Assembly (NCBI GenBank): GCA_905221605.1
Contig: CAJNDS010002301.1
Coordinates: 117,462 to 181,461, forward strand
Reading direction: 5' to 3'
DNA length: 64,000 nucleotides
Source: Symbiodinium natans
Lineage: Eukaryota; Sar; Dinophyceae; Suessiales; Symbiodiniaceae
Below, piece by piece: positions 11,084 to 21,710 of the stretch. The position numbers were made by a program, and so were the translations under genes. The notes under the pieces are model-generated. The model saw only the letters and a list, made by a program, of their open reading frames with translations, was not told the DNA's origin and did no database searches. Positions within the stretch are counted from its first letter, which is position 1, and each line of letters opens with the position of its first letter.

Positions 11084-11225
11084 CCTAGCCTAAACCCTAA
11101 ACCGACTAAGCACCTAAATCCTAAACTCCCAAACCACTGGGCGCCCGGGCTCGGCGTGTCTGACAGCCACCTGGGTTTAATGGACCTGGCAGCACTACAC
11201 CCAGACCCTAAACCCTAGACCCCAA
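11084..11225 (-). repeat. Telomere-like patches (CCCTAAA)
   Basis: CCTAAACCCTAAACC near 11089-11103 and CCCTAAACCCTAGACCCC near 11206-11223, with degenerate CCTAAAT units between them. Confidence 0.65.
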
Positions 11226-14200
11226 TTCCGGTCTTACTGTTACTCAAATGTTAAACTTGCAGGGAGTGCCTGTTGTCTGACACAATGACGTCGGTGGGCA
11301 GGTTTCACATGGGCGTGGGCATTTACGACTCTGGGGTTTGACTGTCTTGAACCAACCACACAGCTTCGAAAATGAATCAGGCATCTTATTTTAACTAGCA
11401 ACATTGGCTTATAAAAAAAAAGTTTACAAGCATTGAACTCGGGATTCAAGAAGATGACCCCTCCATGCTCTGAGCACCGCGACCGTCACCGCACATGTCT
11501 GGTTGTGGACTTGCACGGTCCCTTGGCAACTCACATCTCTTCTGGGGGTAGACGCGCCGAGATTACACTTTCGCCAGATTGTGTGCAGGTGCGCCGGCTT
11601 GATGCCGGGATTCGGTTGGGTATCACAGCGGATTCTTTCGTACTTAAGCCTCCCTGCCTCTCAAGTAAGTTGAAAGCCTCGTCTGGGCTTTCCCACCCAT
11701 AGCTCCGGCTGGCTCGAGAGCTGGCACGGGAGTCCTGACGAAAGCAGTCTGATTGTTTCCGCGCACATTCGCGCAATTCATGGTGCTATAGTATTATAGG
11801 CCGTGAACGTGCTTTCGTCCCTCGGCTTCCGGACAGACTGGCGCAAGCCCGCTTACCCTGAGCCTAGTAACAAGAGCTTGGTGTAGCTGTGCACATCTCT
11901 CGACTCTGACGATGGGCCTGAACCCTATCTGTAAGGTACTGCACTAGCTGCTGTACTGTATATGCTGCGCCAAGTCCATATCAGTCGAGCAGCCAAGGCA
12001 TCCAACAGCCAAGCAGGGCTGTCTGCACGCGAGCTGAGGGCACGGACCCAACTCTCACCTTGAACACACGCAATCTGCATTCAGCACTGTGGCACCTCCG
12101 AATGCCCGAAACCGCATTAGTGGAGCCCGTGTGTAGATCCCTTGCACGGGACAGAAGTGCCCCCTTGCTGAGATCTGATTTGAGAGTAAAGATCTCTGGC
12201 GCAAGAAGGTTGGTGCCTGAATGCCTACAGGCCGCCCCATGCAAGTCCTGTGCCTCAAATCCTTTTTCGATCTGAGGCAAATGCCGGTGGAGCTTGGCCT
12301 GTCGGGGGTGCCTGCTCTGCCTGCCCGGATTTGACTGGGCATGGCTTTCCATGAAGCTAGGGCAGCTAGGGCTCTGTCCACAAGGCCTCGCCCCTGCACC
12401 ATCGGCAGCTTCGAAACCGAAGGTGCCGAAGGGGCTGAGGGTGTGCTATGGGCACGCTCCTGGCCAGGAAAAGACTCGTTGCATGGCTGCGTGTGTTCCT
12501 TGTGATTTCTTGAGTTTGCTTGTTTCAGGCCCAAAGCCGTCTGACTCCGACAAAATGATGGTATTCAATGGTTCGCGGCGTTTTGCCGCAGATGTTTTGG
12601 AGATTCGATATTTGAAGGCAACTGTTAGGTCCCCAATTTGTTGCCGGTGCGAAATCTGGATAAGGTCAAGCCTGCCGAGCAACAAGACTTGCAACTCCAA
12701 CTCCACAAGCAGAGTCCTGACCTCAATCGGGGGCCCAGGATTCAGAGTGTGCACAAAAAAAGGCATTCCTTTGCAGAGAAATAACAAGTAACAACAAGCC
12801 AAATGAACACTCCAACCCTGAGGATGCTTTTTCTTGCTAAGTAACTCCGCCAGCTTTCATAGGCGAGCCTTCGTGATTATAAGCGTCAGAAATCACTTCT
12901 CAGGGAAGATCCTGAACTCAAGGAAGTACAGCAGTACAGGTATCATGTCGCCATCTACGTGGCAATCTAGAAACCGGGTTGTTGACTTTGGAGGTCTGTC
13001 AATTACCATGCCGTTTTCAAACCTGTCAAGCCTTACCAGCAGCTTGCCTGAGGGCATCAAGGGTGCCGTTTTGGGTTCTGGTTCCAAGAGACATGCTGTG
13101 TTCCGGGACAACAAAAAACAACCCTTTCGATTCGCACACCCCAGACTGTACATGTATACACTATCCCCCCCCCCCACCTCAAAAAACAAACGCCCGACCT
13201 GTGAAAGACTGTGAAATCTAGCAGTGAGCACCTTCCTTTTCAGAGGAGAACCTTCACTTCTGATCGTCTGATGGTGCAAAACCCAAGAGACCATCAACAT
13301 GTGCACTCCTTGGATCGGTTCGACTTCGGCGGAGGCCACACGAACTCGTTGGTCTCAAAGTCGTCTGACCAAATCCACGGGCAAGGCACACTTGTTGCAA
13401 TCAACTTCGAAGATCCCAAACAGACCGAGTCAAACGGCACGTCTACCGCGAGTCCTGCGACATGAGGGCCTGGCCTGCAGGAGTCTGCGATATCTCCTCC
13501 AAGAGGCCTCAACGAGCACCCTCGACCCCTAAAATCCCTAAGCGATTCGAGTGTAGGGCTTTAGGCTATTTTGGGCGAGCAGAGGTCCCGCATCACACTG
13601 CACGTAGAACAACTAAGGGGGTTGACCATCCAGGTCTCGGTCACGAAAGCCTGCTAAGTACCTCAGAACGACGTACACCAGATCAAAGGACGTCTCAGCC
13701 CTTCTTCAAGGTCCTTGCATCGAGGCTTACGGCCACGTCAAATCCTCGACTATACTGGCCTGCAGCCTGCACGGATCTGCACGGTATAATGCCACGTCAT
13801 CATGTTCCGGAAGTCGCCATGTAAGTTCTGCTGAGAGCACATGTAGCCGCAACTGCCCTGCTGGAGGCGCACTCCTTCATGGATTTGCTCGGCACTGGGA
13901 AGTCGGGACGGAGTCCTGCCAAGCAATGACGTCAGTCAGTGGTTTTTGCAGCACAGCCATCGACCTTTGGTTAACGGAAGTTGGATGAAGTTGGAGTTGA
14001 TGCAGGGGAAGAGCTCAAGCCCCAGCACCTACGACACGAGAACAAGCAGGAAGTTTGCGAAGAGCGTGGATGAAGTCACTGGAGGCTGAACGCTCAAGCC
14101 TGCGGCCGAGAGCCTTCAACGCATAGAGGCTTGCGGTCGCCAGAGCAATATATGCCAGTATGCAGAAGGACCCCATGCTTTCAAGATCTTCATGTGGTTC

Positions 14201-14595
14201 CTGTACTTATGCACTGATTAATTTTCACCCAAACATCGCGATACTCAAGCACGCGAAGCAGTGCCGTGCACAAGAAGCAGCAGAAAAGCGCTGCACACGG
14301 CCTGTCCTGGTGGAGCTTGTGCGGACCAGTTGGTGTTCTGCCCAAAGAGATCCAAAGAGCTTACGCAGCATTCGGCAGGAGCTTAGTGCCGCAGCTTTAT
14401 TTGGGGGTCAAGATTTTAGGGCTTCTGCGGGGTCTTCTGCAAGCAGCCCAGCTGGACCAGCCACAGTGCAGACGGCAGAGCACGCCAAGACAACCAAGGT
14501 GCGAATCCAGGGCCCAATACCCCCGGCTGCCTGAGGAAGAGGGGCGCCTTCCTTCCGCTTCTCCGTGGCCGGGGCTGGCGGAAGCTGGACCTGGC
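11226..14595. other. Long stretch with no recognisable gene
   Basis: Only short frames on both strands, none with a motif I recognise. Two isolated GTCTGAC copies occur (12539, 13363). A C run lies at 13165-13177. Introns or unknown exons of dinoflagellate genes could be hidden here. Confidence 0.4.
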
Positions 14596-14596
14596 A

Positions 14597-14632
14597 GGGT
14601 TTAGGGCTTAGGGTTTAGGGAGTTTAGGGTGC
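14597..14632 (+). repeat. Telomere-like repeat (TTTAGGG)
   Basis: Four to five TTTAGGG units with small variants. Confidence 0.75.
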
Positions 14633-15008
14633 TTAATACAGGCATGCCGGGGGGCGAATTAGAATAGCGCAGTTGGGAATGAAGTTTGACAAGTGTTCGA
14701 TTCCAAGTTTGCTTTGCTGGGCTCGGTGTGCTGCAATCGCTTTTGTGTTCCCTCATGCCATTCCCAACAGTAGCCTAGCCTTAAACACAGCAACGACAAC
14801 TGTGGAGGGCTTGTTCAAAGTAAATAAGACTGCACTTGCAGGGACCATAAGCTCTGATTAGAAGTAGAACCGCACTTCATTGCATATCTAATCTCCGCAC
14901 GGCACATTGTGCCCGCAACGTGACTACGGCGGATGCAACAAGAAGCAGGCCCTTATCTAATCTCAGGCAAACAGTGCACAGTCTTTAAAACTGGTTGGGC
15001 AAGGCAAG

Positions 15009-15029
15009 AACCCTAAACCCTAAACCCTT
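15009..15029 (-). repeat. Telomere-like repeat (CCCTAAA)
   Basis: Two and a half CCCTAAA units, in the opposite orientation to the patch 400 bp upstream. The pair thus points inward. Confidence 0.7.
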
Positions 15030-17486
15030 TTAAAGGGGGCTGGGAGACTGTCGTCCGGCAATTGTCCTGCGTAGCGTGTGCACACCATATGCGCCCCAAC
15101 ATTGAGAAATATGGCCTGGTACAATACTTCGCTCTACTTCGCTTAGAACATCTTAGAACCAAAATAAACACACAGGATCTGTGATATTCCTCAGGGAGCT
15201 GTAGTGATAACGCAAGCCGAGGTACCGGTGCAGTGGGAAGACGTCCCTCTCGTCGCCAGGACCGGTACTGGGTTAGATGCGCCTGCAGCGCATTTGGTGC
15301 CATGTCCTTGCGGGGCTCAGGTCTCTGCAGTTTCGAAGAACCGAGGTCCGCGTCATACTGCAACGAACAATGAATGAAGCAGTTGGCAGCCCACCTCCAT
15401 CTGAAGATCCACGTCCAGGCCGGGCAAACTTGGCGGCAGCCCTGGCATGTGATAGTGGCACCACACTGAGCGCCATGGAGCAACAACACAAAAAACACAG
15501 GAATAAGCTTGTGGGGTAAATTCCGTTGAAGCTAGAGCTGCCACATACAGACTCAAGGAAGGCAGCTTACGTGCTGCTCCCACTCTGCTCCCGATGCTGT
15601 CGTAGCAGAACACCTTAATTAACCTGATCCTAAGGCAGTACTAAGACATGTCAACTCCATGTCGCACTTGGACTGCGCACCCTTGTCAACATGAGTGGCG
15701 GCCTGCAGCGCCCTTCGAGATCAGCCGTGAAGCCCTGCGCGCACAGGGAACATGCTCATCAACGCGGCGTTCTATCGCGTTCTGCAATCTCTCAGCTGGC
15801 ATTCAGGCAATCGCCCTTACTAGTGCCGAAAAGTTTGTGGAAGTTCTGCACGTGCTGTTTGGAATCGGTGCCGGCACGGGGTTGGCCTATGTAAAAATGT
15901 ATAATGTGGTCTATTTCAGTATATTCCGTCATTTTATTCTGCTTCATTTGCTGTGCTGCTGTCCTTGACAGCACCCCTCTTGCCCATGACGAATTTGGGG
16001 GGAACCCACCGCGAATCGCTGTGGGCCCTGGCCCCAGTTTCTCGTATATTTCTTCTGATGCCACACTACCTCCCCCGTTTCCTACCCGAGGCCGACCCGC
16101 CATCCCTCACGGCGCCGTGGTTGAAGGAATTCAAGCCTGAAGCTTGTTGCAAGAATATTAAGAAGGCTGACACGTCTGAGCGATTCCGAAGCTTGAGCCC
16201 AGCGAGCATAAGAAGCAACAACTCATCTTGGCATGCTTCACCGCCGTCCGCGAGCGGTTCACGCCTCACAGTGAGCCTGACTACCGCACCAGCTACCCAA
16301 CCCTGCTCTCTGCTCCATCGGAATGCCCTTGCTCGAGCCACGGTCCCCAGACCTGCCTGGCATTTTCCAGTGATCTTTTCTTGGACACCTGCACACACGT
16401 AAATGGTTGTGAATGTCCATCCATGTCCATAAAGCGGGCGTTCATAGTCTACATCACCGAGACCTGCTGTATTTGCGTGTGCTCTGACAAGGCCTTCCTT
16501 TCCGAGATGTCGCTAAGAGCACTGGCTTTGGAGCTCTGTCGCACCTCAAGGCTGCATTAAAACAATGCTCGGCTGGACGAGCAAGGCAACTGAGCGAGAA
16601 GCCGACTCTTGTGCGGCATTGGCTCTCTCTACCTGGCTGACAAGGCTTGGATGCCGGCAGTTCTGGGCTTGGATTCAACACTGTTCTGTGTTCGAGGGAG
16701 CATCCGCCACAAGCCAAGCATGTATACAGACCAGAACACCGACCTCAAAACGAGAAGGACTAGAACTTCTGGAACCTTCAAGCGTCATGAGTCCGAATCC
16801 CATCAAATCAATGAGCATGTGAAGGTAGCAGGGCCTCGTATAACGATTCCTTGGTTGGCGTTTGAGGAGTGGCATCTGTCGTGCAAATGACTTCAGAGAT
16901 AAGAGCCGGATGAAAAGTCAATCTCGTGACGTTTGCCCAACCAGTACATACTGTTGATCAATGGGTCGTCTGCTGGATGCGAAATTGTTGCCATGGATTT
17001 GAACGCGCCTGGGAAGTGTGAAATCCCACAAACACACCCCACCGCAAAGGCAGATGCGGATGCTGCTAGTGATGACGGGATGGTGGTGATGCCGAGTGCG
17101 ACGATGCTTTGATGCTGCTGACGAGGACGTGGACGAGGATGACGATGATGGGCTGATTGCTTGAAATGCGCTTCTTTACATGTCATGCGCTCGCTGGTTG
17201 CGCAGCTCTTCCTTCCACTTCTGACTTTCGGTGTTCTCTTCCACTCTTCGTCATCCTAACTGCTTTGTGGTTTCTTTAGGCAGCACGCGCTGCGCTTGCC
17301 AAGACTCGGGCAAGACCTTCCGTGTGGGCAAGAAGTCAGGAAAACATCTTGCTTGGGGAAAAGAAGGAAACGGATGCTCTAGACTCAACGGCTTCCAGCG
17401 ACTCGCGCAAACAGCCGAATAACATGCAACAGCCGAGGGCCTAAACTCTTTAAGCCCGTATGGAACATGCAGAACCGGTACACGCT
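15030..17486. other. No gene recognised
   Basis: No frame shows known motifs. A GAT/GAC-rich stretch lies at about 17050-17155 (Asp-rich if translated on plus). Nothing else is supportable. Confidence 0.4.
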
Positions 17487-17549
17487 ACCCCTAAACCCTT
17501 TTTCTAAACCCTAAACCCTGAACCCTAGACCTTAAACCCTAAACTCCCT
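17487..17549 (-). repeat. Telomere-like repeat (CCCTAAA)
   Basis: About seven CCCTAAA-type units with decay (CCCTGAA, CCCTAGA). Confidence 0.75.
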
Positions 17550-18165
17550 ACATCCTACCAACTGTCTGAAGTGAGTCTGAACACAGCAACATTGACATTG
17601 AGCAGTTTAGCTGGGGCTCCACCCCGATGATCTCTTCTTCGCCGATGGAAGCCTTCGGCGCTGCCTTGGCCGCCTTGGATGTGCAACGCAAGAAAACCCT
17701 GTCCCTACGGATATTTCCCAAAAAGGGGTACCTCTTCTATATCCCCAAATAGAATAGGTTTAATGTTTGCATGACATGTGCATCTCTTTTGCCTTGCCCC
17801 CCTCCCTCCCACTCTCCCTCTCTTCATTGCTGCGAAGGATTTCAGAAGGACCGAGGCTACTTTTCTGGAGCAACGCCAAGAAATGCTAAAGGTGCAGTGG
17901 GTGCGGCCTCGCTTGGGTCACGTACATACGTATGCCGACATCTCGTACATGGGCACAGGTAGGAATTGTCGAAGCAAGCATCTTCTTTGACGTCGGTACG
18001 ACTTAGTGCTCGAGCGCCCAGAACAAGAATGGAAGCTCCCTAAACCTCGTTTAGGCGCGGGCGACCAGAAGCATGGCATGAAAGTGCCGAAAAAGGAGGG
18101 CCGGGGTCACAACAATACATCGAACTAGAATTCAAACATGCAGAAAACAGAGAGTTCAGATCCAG
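17550..18165. other. No gene recognised
   Basis: Short frames only; nothing supportable. Confidence 0.4.
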
Positions 18166-18167
18166 GG

Positions 18168-18287
18168 GTGTGTGGGTGGGTGGGTGGGTGGGTGGGTGGG
18201 TGGGTGGGGTGGTGGGTGGGGTGGGTGGGTGGGTGGGGTGGGTGGGTGGGTGGGTGTGTGTGTGGTGTGGTGGTGTGTGTGTGTGTG

Positions 18288-18355
<68 letters not shown>

Positions 18356-18513
18356 TGGTGTGTGTGGTGTGTGTGGTGTGTGTGGTGTGTGGTTGGTGTG
18401 TGTGGTGTGTGTGGTTGTGTGTGTGTGGTGTGTGGGGGTGTGTGGTGTGTGGGTGGTGTGGGTGTGTGGGTGTGTGGGTGTGTGGGTGTGTGGGTGTGTG
18501 GGTGTGTGAGGGG

Positions 18514-18559
<46 letters not shown>

Positions 18560-19104
18560 TGTGTGTGTGTTGTGTGTGTCTGTGTGTGTCTGTGTGTGTC
18601 TGTGTGTGTCTGTGTGTGTCTGTGTGTGTCTGTGTGTGTCTGTGTGTGTCTGTGTGTGTCTGTGTGTGTCTGTGTGTGTCTGTGTGTGTCTGTGTGTGTC
18701 TGTGTGTGTCTGTGTGTGTGTGTGTGTCTGTGTGTGTCTGTGTGTGTCTGTGTGTGTCTGTGTGTGTCTGTGTGTGTCTGTGTGTGTCTGTGTGTGTCTG
18801 TGTGTGTCTGTGTGTGTCTGTGTGTGTCTGTCTGTCTGTGTGTCTGTGTGTCTGTCTGTGTGTGTGTGTGTGTGTGTGCGTGTGCGTGTGCGTGTGCGTG
18901 TGCGTGTGCGTGTGCGTGTGCGTGTGCGTGTGCGTGTGCGTGTGCGTGTGCGTGTGCGTGTGCGTGTGCGTGTGCGTGTGCGTGTGCGTGTGCGTGTGCG
19001 TGTGCGTGTGCGTGTGCGTGTGCGTGTGCGTGTGCGTGTGCGTGGGCGTGCGGGTGCGTGCGGGTGCGTGCGGGTGCGTGCGGGTGCGTGCGGGTGCGTG
19101 CGGG

Positions 19105-19136
<32 letters not shown>

Positions 19137-19137
19137 T

Positions 19138-19169
<32 letters not shown>
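18168..19169 (+). repeat. 1-kb zoned GT-rich microsatellite
   Basis: The array is zoned in order: GGGT units (18173-18255), pure GT with GGT interruptions (to about 18570), an 8-bp TCTGTGTG zone (about 18577-18835), a GTGCGT zone (about 18876-19043), a GGGTGCGTGC zone (to about 19105), GTGC, and GT again to 19169. The long frames on both strands across it (poly Cys-Val, poly Thr-His) are repeat translations. Such zones arise by slippage and unit turnover. Confidence 0.95.
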
Positions 19170-19171
<2 letters not shown>

Positions 19172-21688
19172 CGAGCATCTCCTGATCCGATCCAACCAAC
19201 CCGATCCCGCCTTCAGCTTTTGCATGCCCAGGCGGCGAGTCTCCACTTCCTTTTAAGGATTGGGTTTGGGCGGCACACAAAAAGCCCGTTGCAAAAAGAG
19301 GGTTTTCTGGCCCATCTTGTGGGCACATCAGCATCCGTGCCATGCCAATGCCTTATCCTTTCAGAACGACATGCCTGTCACGCACCCCTAAGGTTTCAAC
19401 TTTCATGTTGCAACAAGCCCCTGAGCAGAGCCGACATGAGAGTTTGCGGGTATGTGTCAGGGGCATGTTCATGTTGCAGTGCCCCGAATTTATGCGTATC
19501 GGAGAAGCCGAAATTGCATCGGGACGTAGGGGTCTAACGTTTGTGCGTGTTTCTTGGGTGCCTATCCCCGAATTGCGATGCCAGTATCGGAGTAATGGGC
19601 TCGGTGTTCAAGTGTAGCCAGCGCAGTGCTCTGAGAGTTAAGTAGCTCTGGGTTCTTACGCTGGATCTCCGGATCCTGTTGATTCTGAATCCCCAAGGCA
19701 CCTGAACCCTAAAGGTCCTAAACAAAGATTGCAGAAGTCGTAGACCCCCAGAGCTACATGGCCTCGGCTGTAACTTCTGACCACTGCTTCGCCAGCACCG
19801 CGGAGAGCTTCCCTGCACTTTTGAGTCAACGCATGGGCAAAAGGGAGACACAGAGAGAGAGAGGGAGACAGAGGGAGGAAGAGAGAGAGAGAGAGAACGG
19901 CTGACGATGAAGCCCAAGTCCCAGAGCCAAACCTGGCGCCTGGAAGAAAAACCTTGGAACGCTCTGTCGCACAAAGAATCTGACCCCGGCTTCGAAAGGC
20001 TAACTTCGGATAACTTGCGTTCTCGGCCGGGAGCCTGTTGAGGCCTACCATCTAACCCAGGCGTCCATCGCGCCTATATTGACCGTCATCTGAGGAGGCG
20101 CCGGCCGGGCCTTTTCCACCGATGCCTCGAAGTTCGTTTTAGAAGGTTTCAGACTGGGTAAGAGAGGTTTCCACTCCACAACTTGCTTCTCTCCCTCCGC
20201 CTACAAGTGCCCCAAGCTTCAATCTGAGCACTTTCTGAAACTCTTGTGCGCAGCCCATGCACCGGGAACATGAGTTATGAGCTGTAATTACTGATTTATG
20301 CCTGGCAAAACTGGCACAAGCACATACAGGCGCAATTGCTCTAGCCGAAAAATGATGGACCTCAACTGGCATCGAAGGAGGTGCCACTTGCTTCACCATA
20401 GACCTGATGCACACGTGCCTCTGAGAAACAGATCGTGGGAAAGTTAACGGGCTTCGGGCAAGGTTGCTTTGCACAACCGTCACAATCCCCTCAGAGTCAG
20501 TCGTGTCATATCCAACGCATGTATTAAAGCATCAGGGAGGGCGAGGGCAGAGCTTTGCTCAGAGTCTAGCACCCTCGATGATGAACTGTCTCGAGGCCTC
20601 ATGATTCTGACTTAGGTCCTGAAGGATTCTGCTGCAGCAATTGCCCTCCAACTGTCTGCTTGGAGTTGCAAGTGTGACTGCAATAAAGTTTGGAACGCCC
20701 GAAGATCTGTCATCGCTGCCTGACTTGGCTGATGTGCGCCTGAAGATGTCTCGGGGTTTGCACGTGTGGATTGTCCGACCCGCACCACCTCGTTGGGGGG
20801 TCCCAGTCTCTTGAGCGGGAGGACTGGAGACACGCTTATAAGGTCAGCAGCCCAGGAGATTGCGCGTGGGCCGCGGAGTTCGGCCCTCCTTGTCGCTTCC
20901 CTTTCTTAGCCCAGCCTTCGCTTTGGTAGGTCGGCATTGCTACATCCAGCTGTTTTAAAGCGTGCCATAGATGTGTTTGAACAGAACTTTTGCAAAAGAT
21001 GGTGCAGCAAAGCATCTTCAGCAGTGCCCACCCCGCGAACGGCATTTGTTGATTGCGGTCTTCGACCCATGGAACGAGAACTGAATAAGAAAACAAATAT
21101 AGCGTGCACAGCAGAAGGCCTCCTGCGATGCTCAGTTTCCATGCTCTCCAGCAGCGAGAAGTCCACCATCTTGCGTGCCACCACGTCCAGTTCCTGACTT
21201 GACGGCAATTTGGCTGCTGAAAGTCCGGCCGTACGATAGGCCTGCTGGTCCGTTCATCTCTGCCACCATCCAATTCCCCGATCCAGCCAACTACACCCAT
21301 CTATACCTTCACTGGTTCGGCAAAGGCGCGCTGTGCTTCCGGCGCCTTGCGACGGTGCGCTCGGGCCGGCGTTGTAAAGAACCGACGACGCCTCGGCGAC
21401 TTGCTCCCTTCTGGAGGTCTCACAGCATTTCGGGGGAGCAACAACATATCTAAGGGATACGCTGCAATCTCAGCAGGGCATTCAAATTCAAAATCGTTTG
21501 GCCGCACAAAACTGGCCCTGGTTGGACGGCCAGCGCACGGAAGCGATTGTCTTCGTAACATACCCCCCACGTTATTGTAGATGCATCTCCTAATTTGGAT
21601 CACCGAGGTGGACAGGGCCAGGGACTGAAGAGCTTGCAAGGGAACCTGTTTTCTGTTGGTGCAGGTTATGTTGTTTTTTTCTTTCTGC
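19170..21688. other. No gene recognised; GA-rich patch
   Basis: A purine (GA)n patch lies at about 19849-19896. No frame shows a known family. Confidence 0.4.
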
Positions 21689-21710
21689 GGGGGGGGGGGG
21701 GGGGGGGGGG
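21689..21710 (+). repeat. Poly-G tract
   Basis: Twenty-two consecutive G residues. Confidence 0.9.

Larger units (their letters stand above)
4703..11281 (+). repeat. GTCTGAC word island (dispersed 7-mer)
   Basis: By hand count GTCTGAC occurs 46 times on the plus strand here (for example at 4703, 4729, 4856, 5078, 5152, 5914, 5929, 6095, 6107, 6823, 8952, 9767, 9824, 11071, 11275), while its reverse complement occurs twice (5709, 10579). About 0.4 per strand would be expected by chance in 6.6 kb. Spacing is irregular (16 bp to several hundred bp), so it is not a tandem repeat. Copies lie in exons in all three frames (reading Q-S-D, V-R-x or x-Q-T on the minus strand), in introns and between genes. 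Only two further copies were found up to 14 kb (12539 and 13363). Confidence 0.85.

Noticed and set aside
10577-11093. Plus-strand frames with GHGSP/GQGSP repeats as a repeat protein
   Set aside because: They follow the DNA word island in more than one frame, and neighbouring supported genes are on the other strand.
12893-13339. Minus-strand frame with RFLDCHVDGDMIPVLLYFLE as a gene
   Set aside because: No motif, no splice-site support, and overlapping frames are equally open.
18125-19537. Several long frames (up to 455 codons) of Cys-Val, Thr-His or Ala-Cys repeats
   Set aside because: They are translations of the GT microsatellite and are open because the repeat has no stops in those frames.
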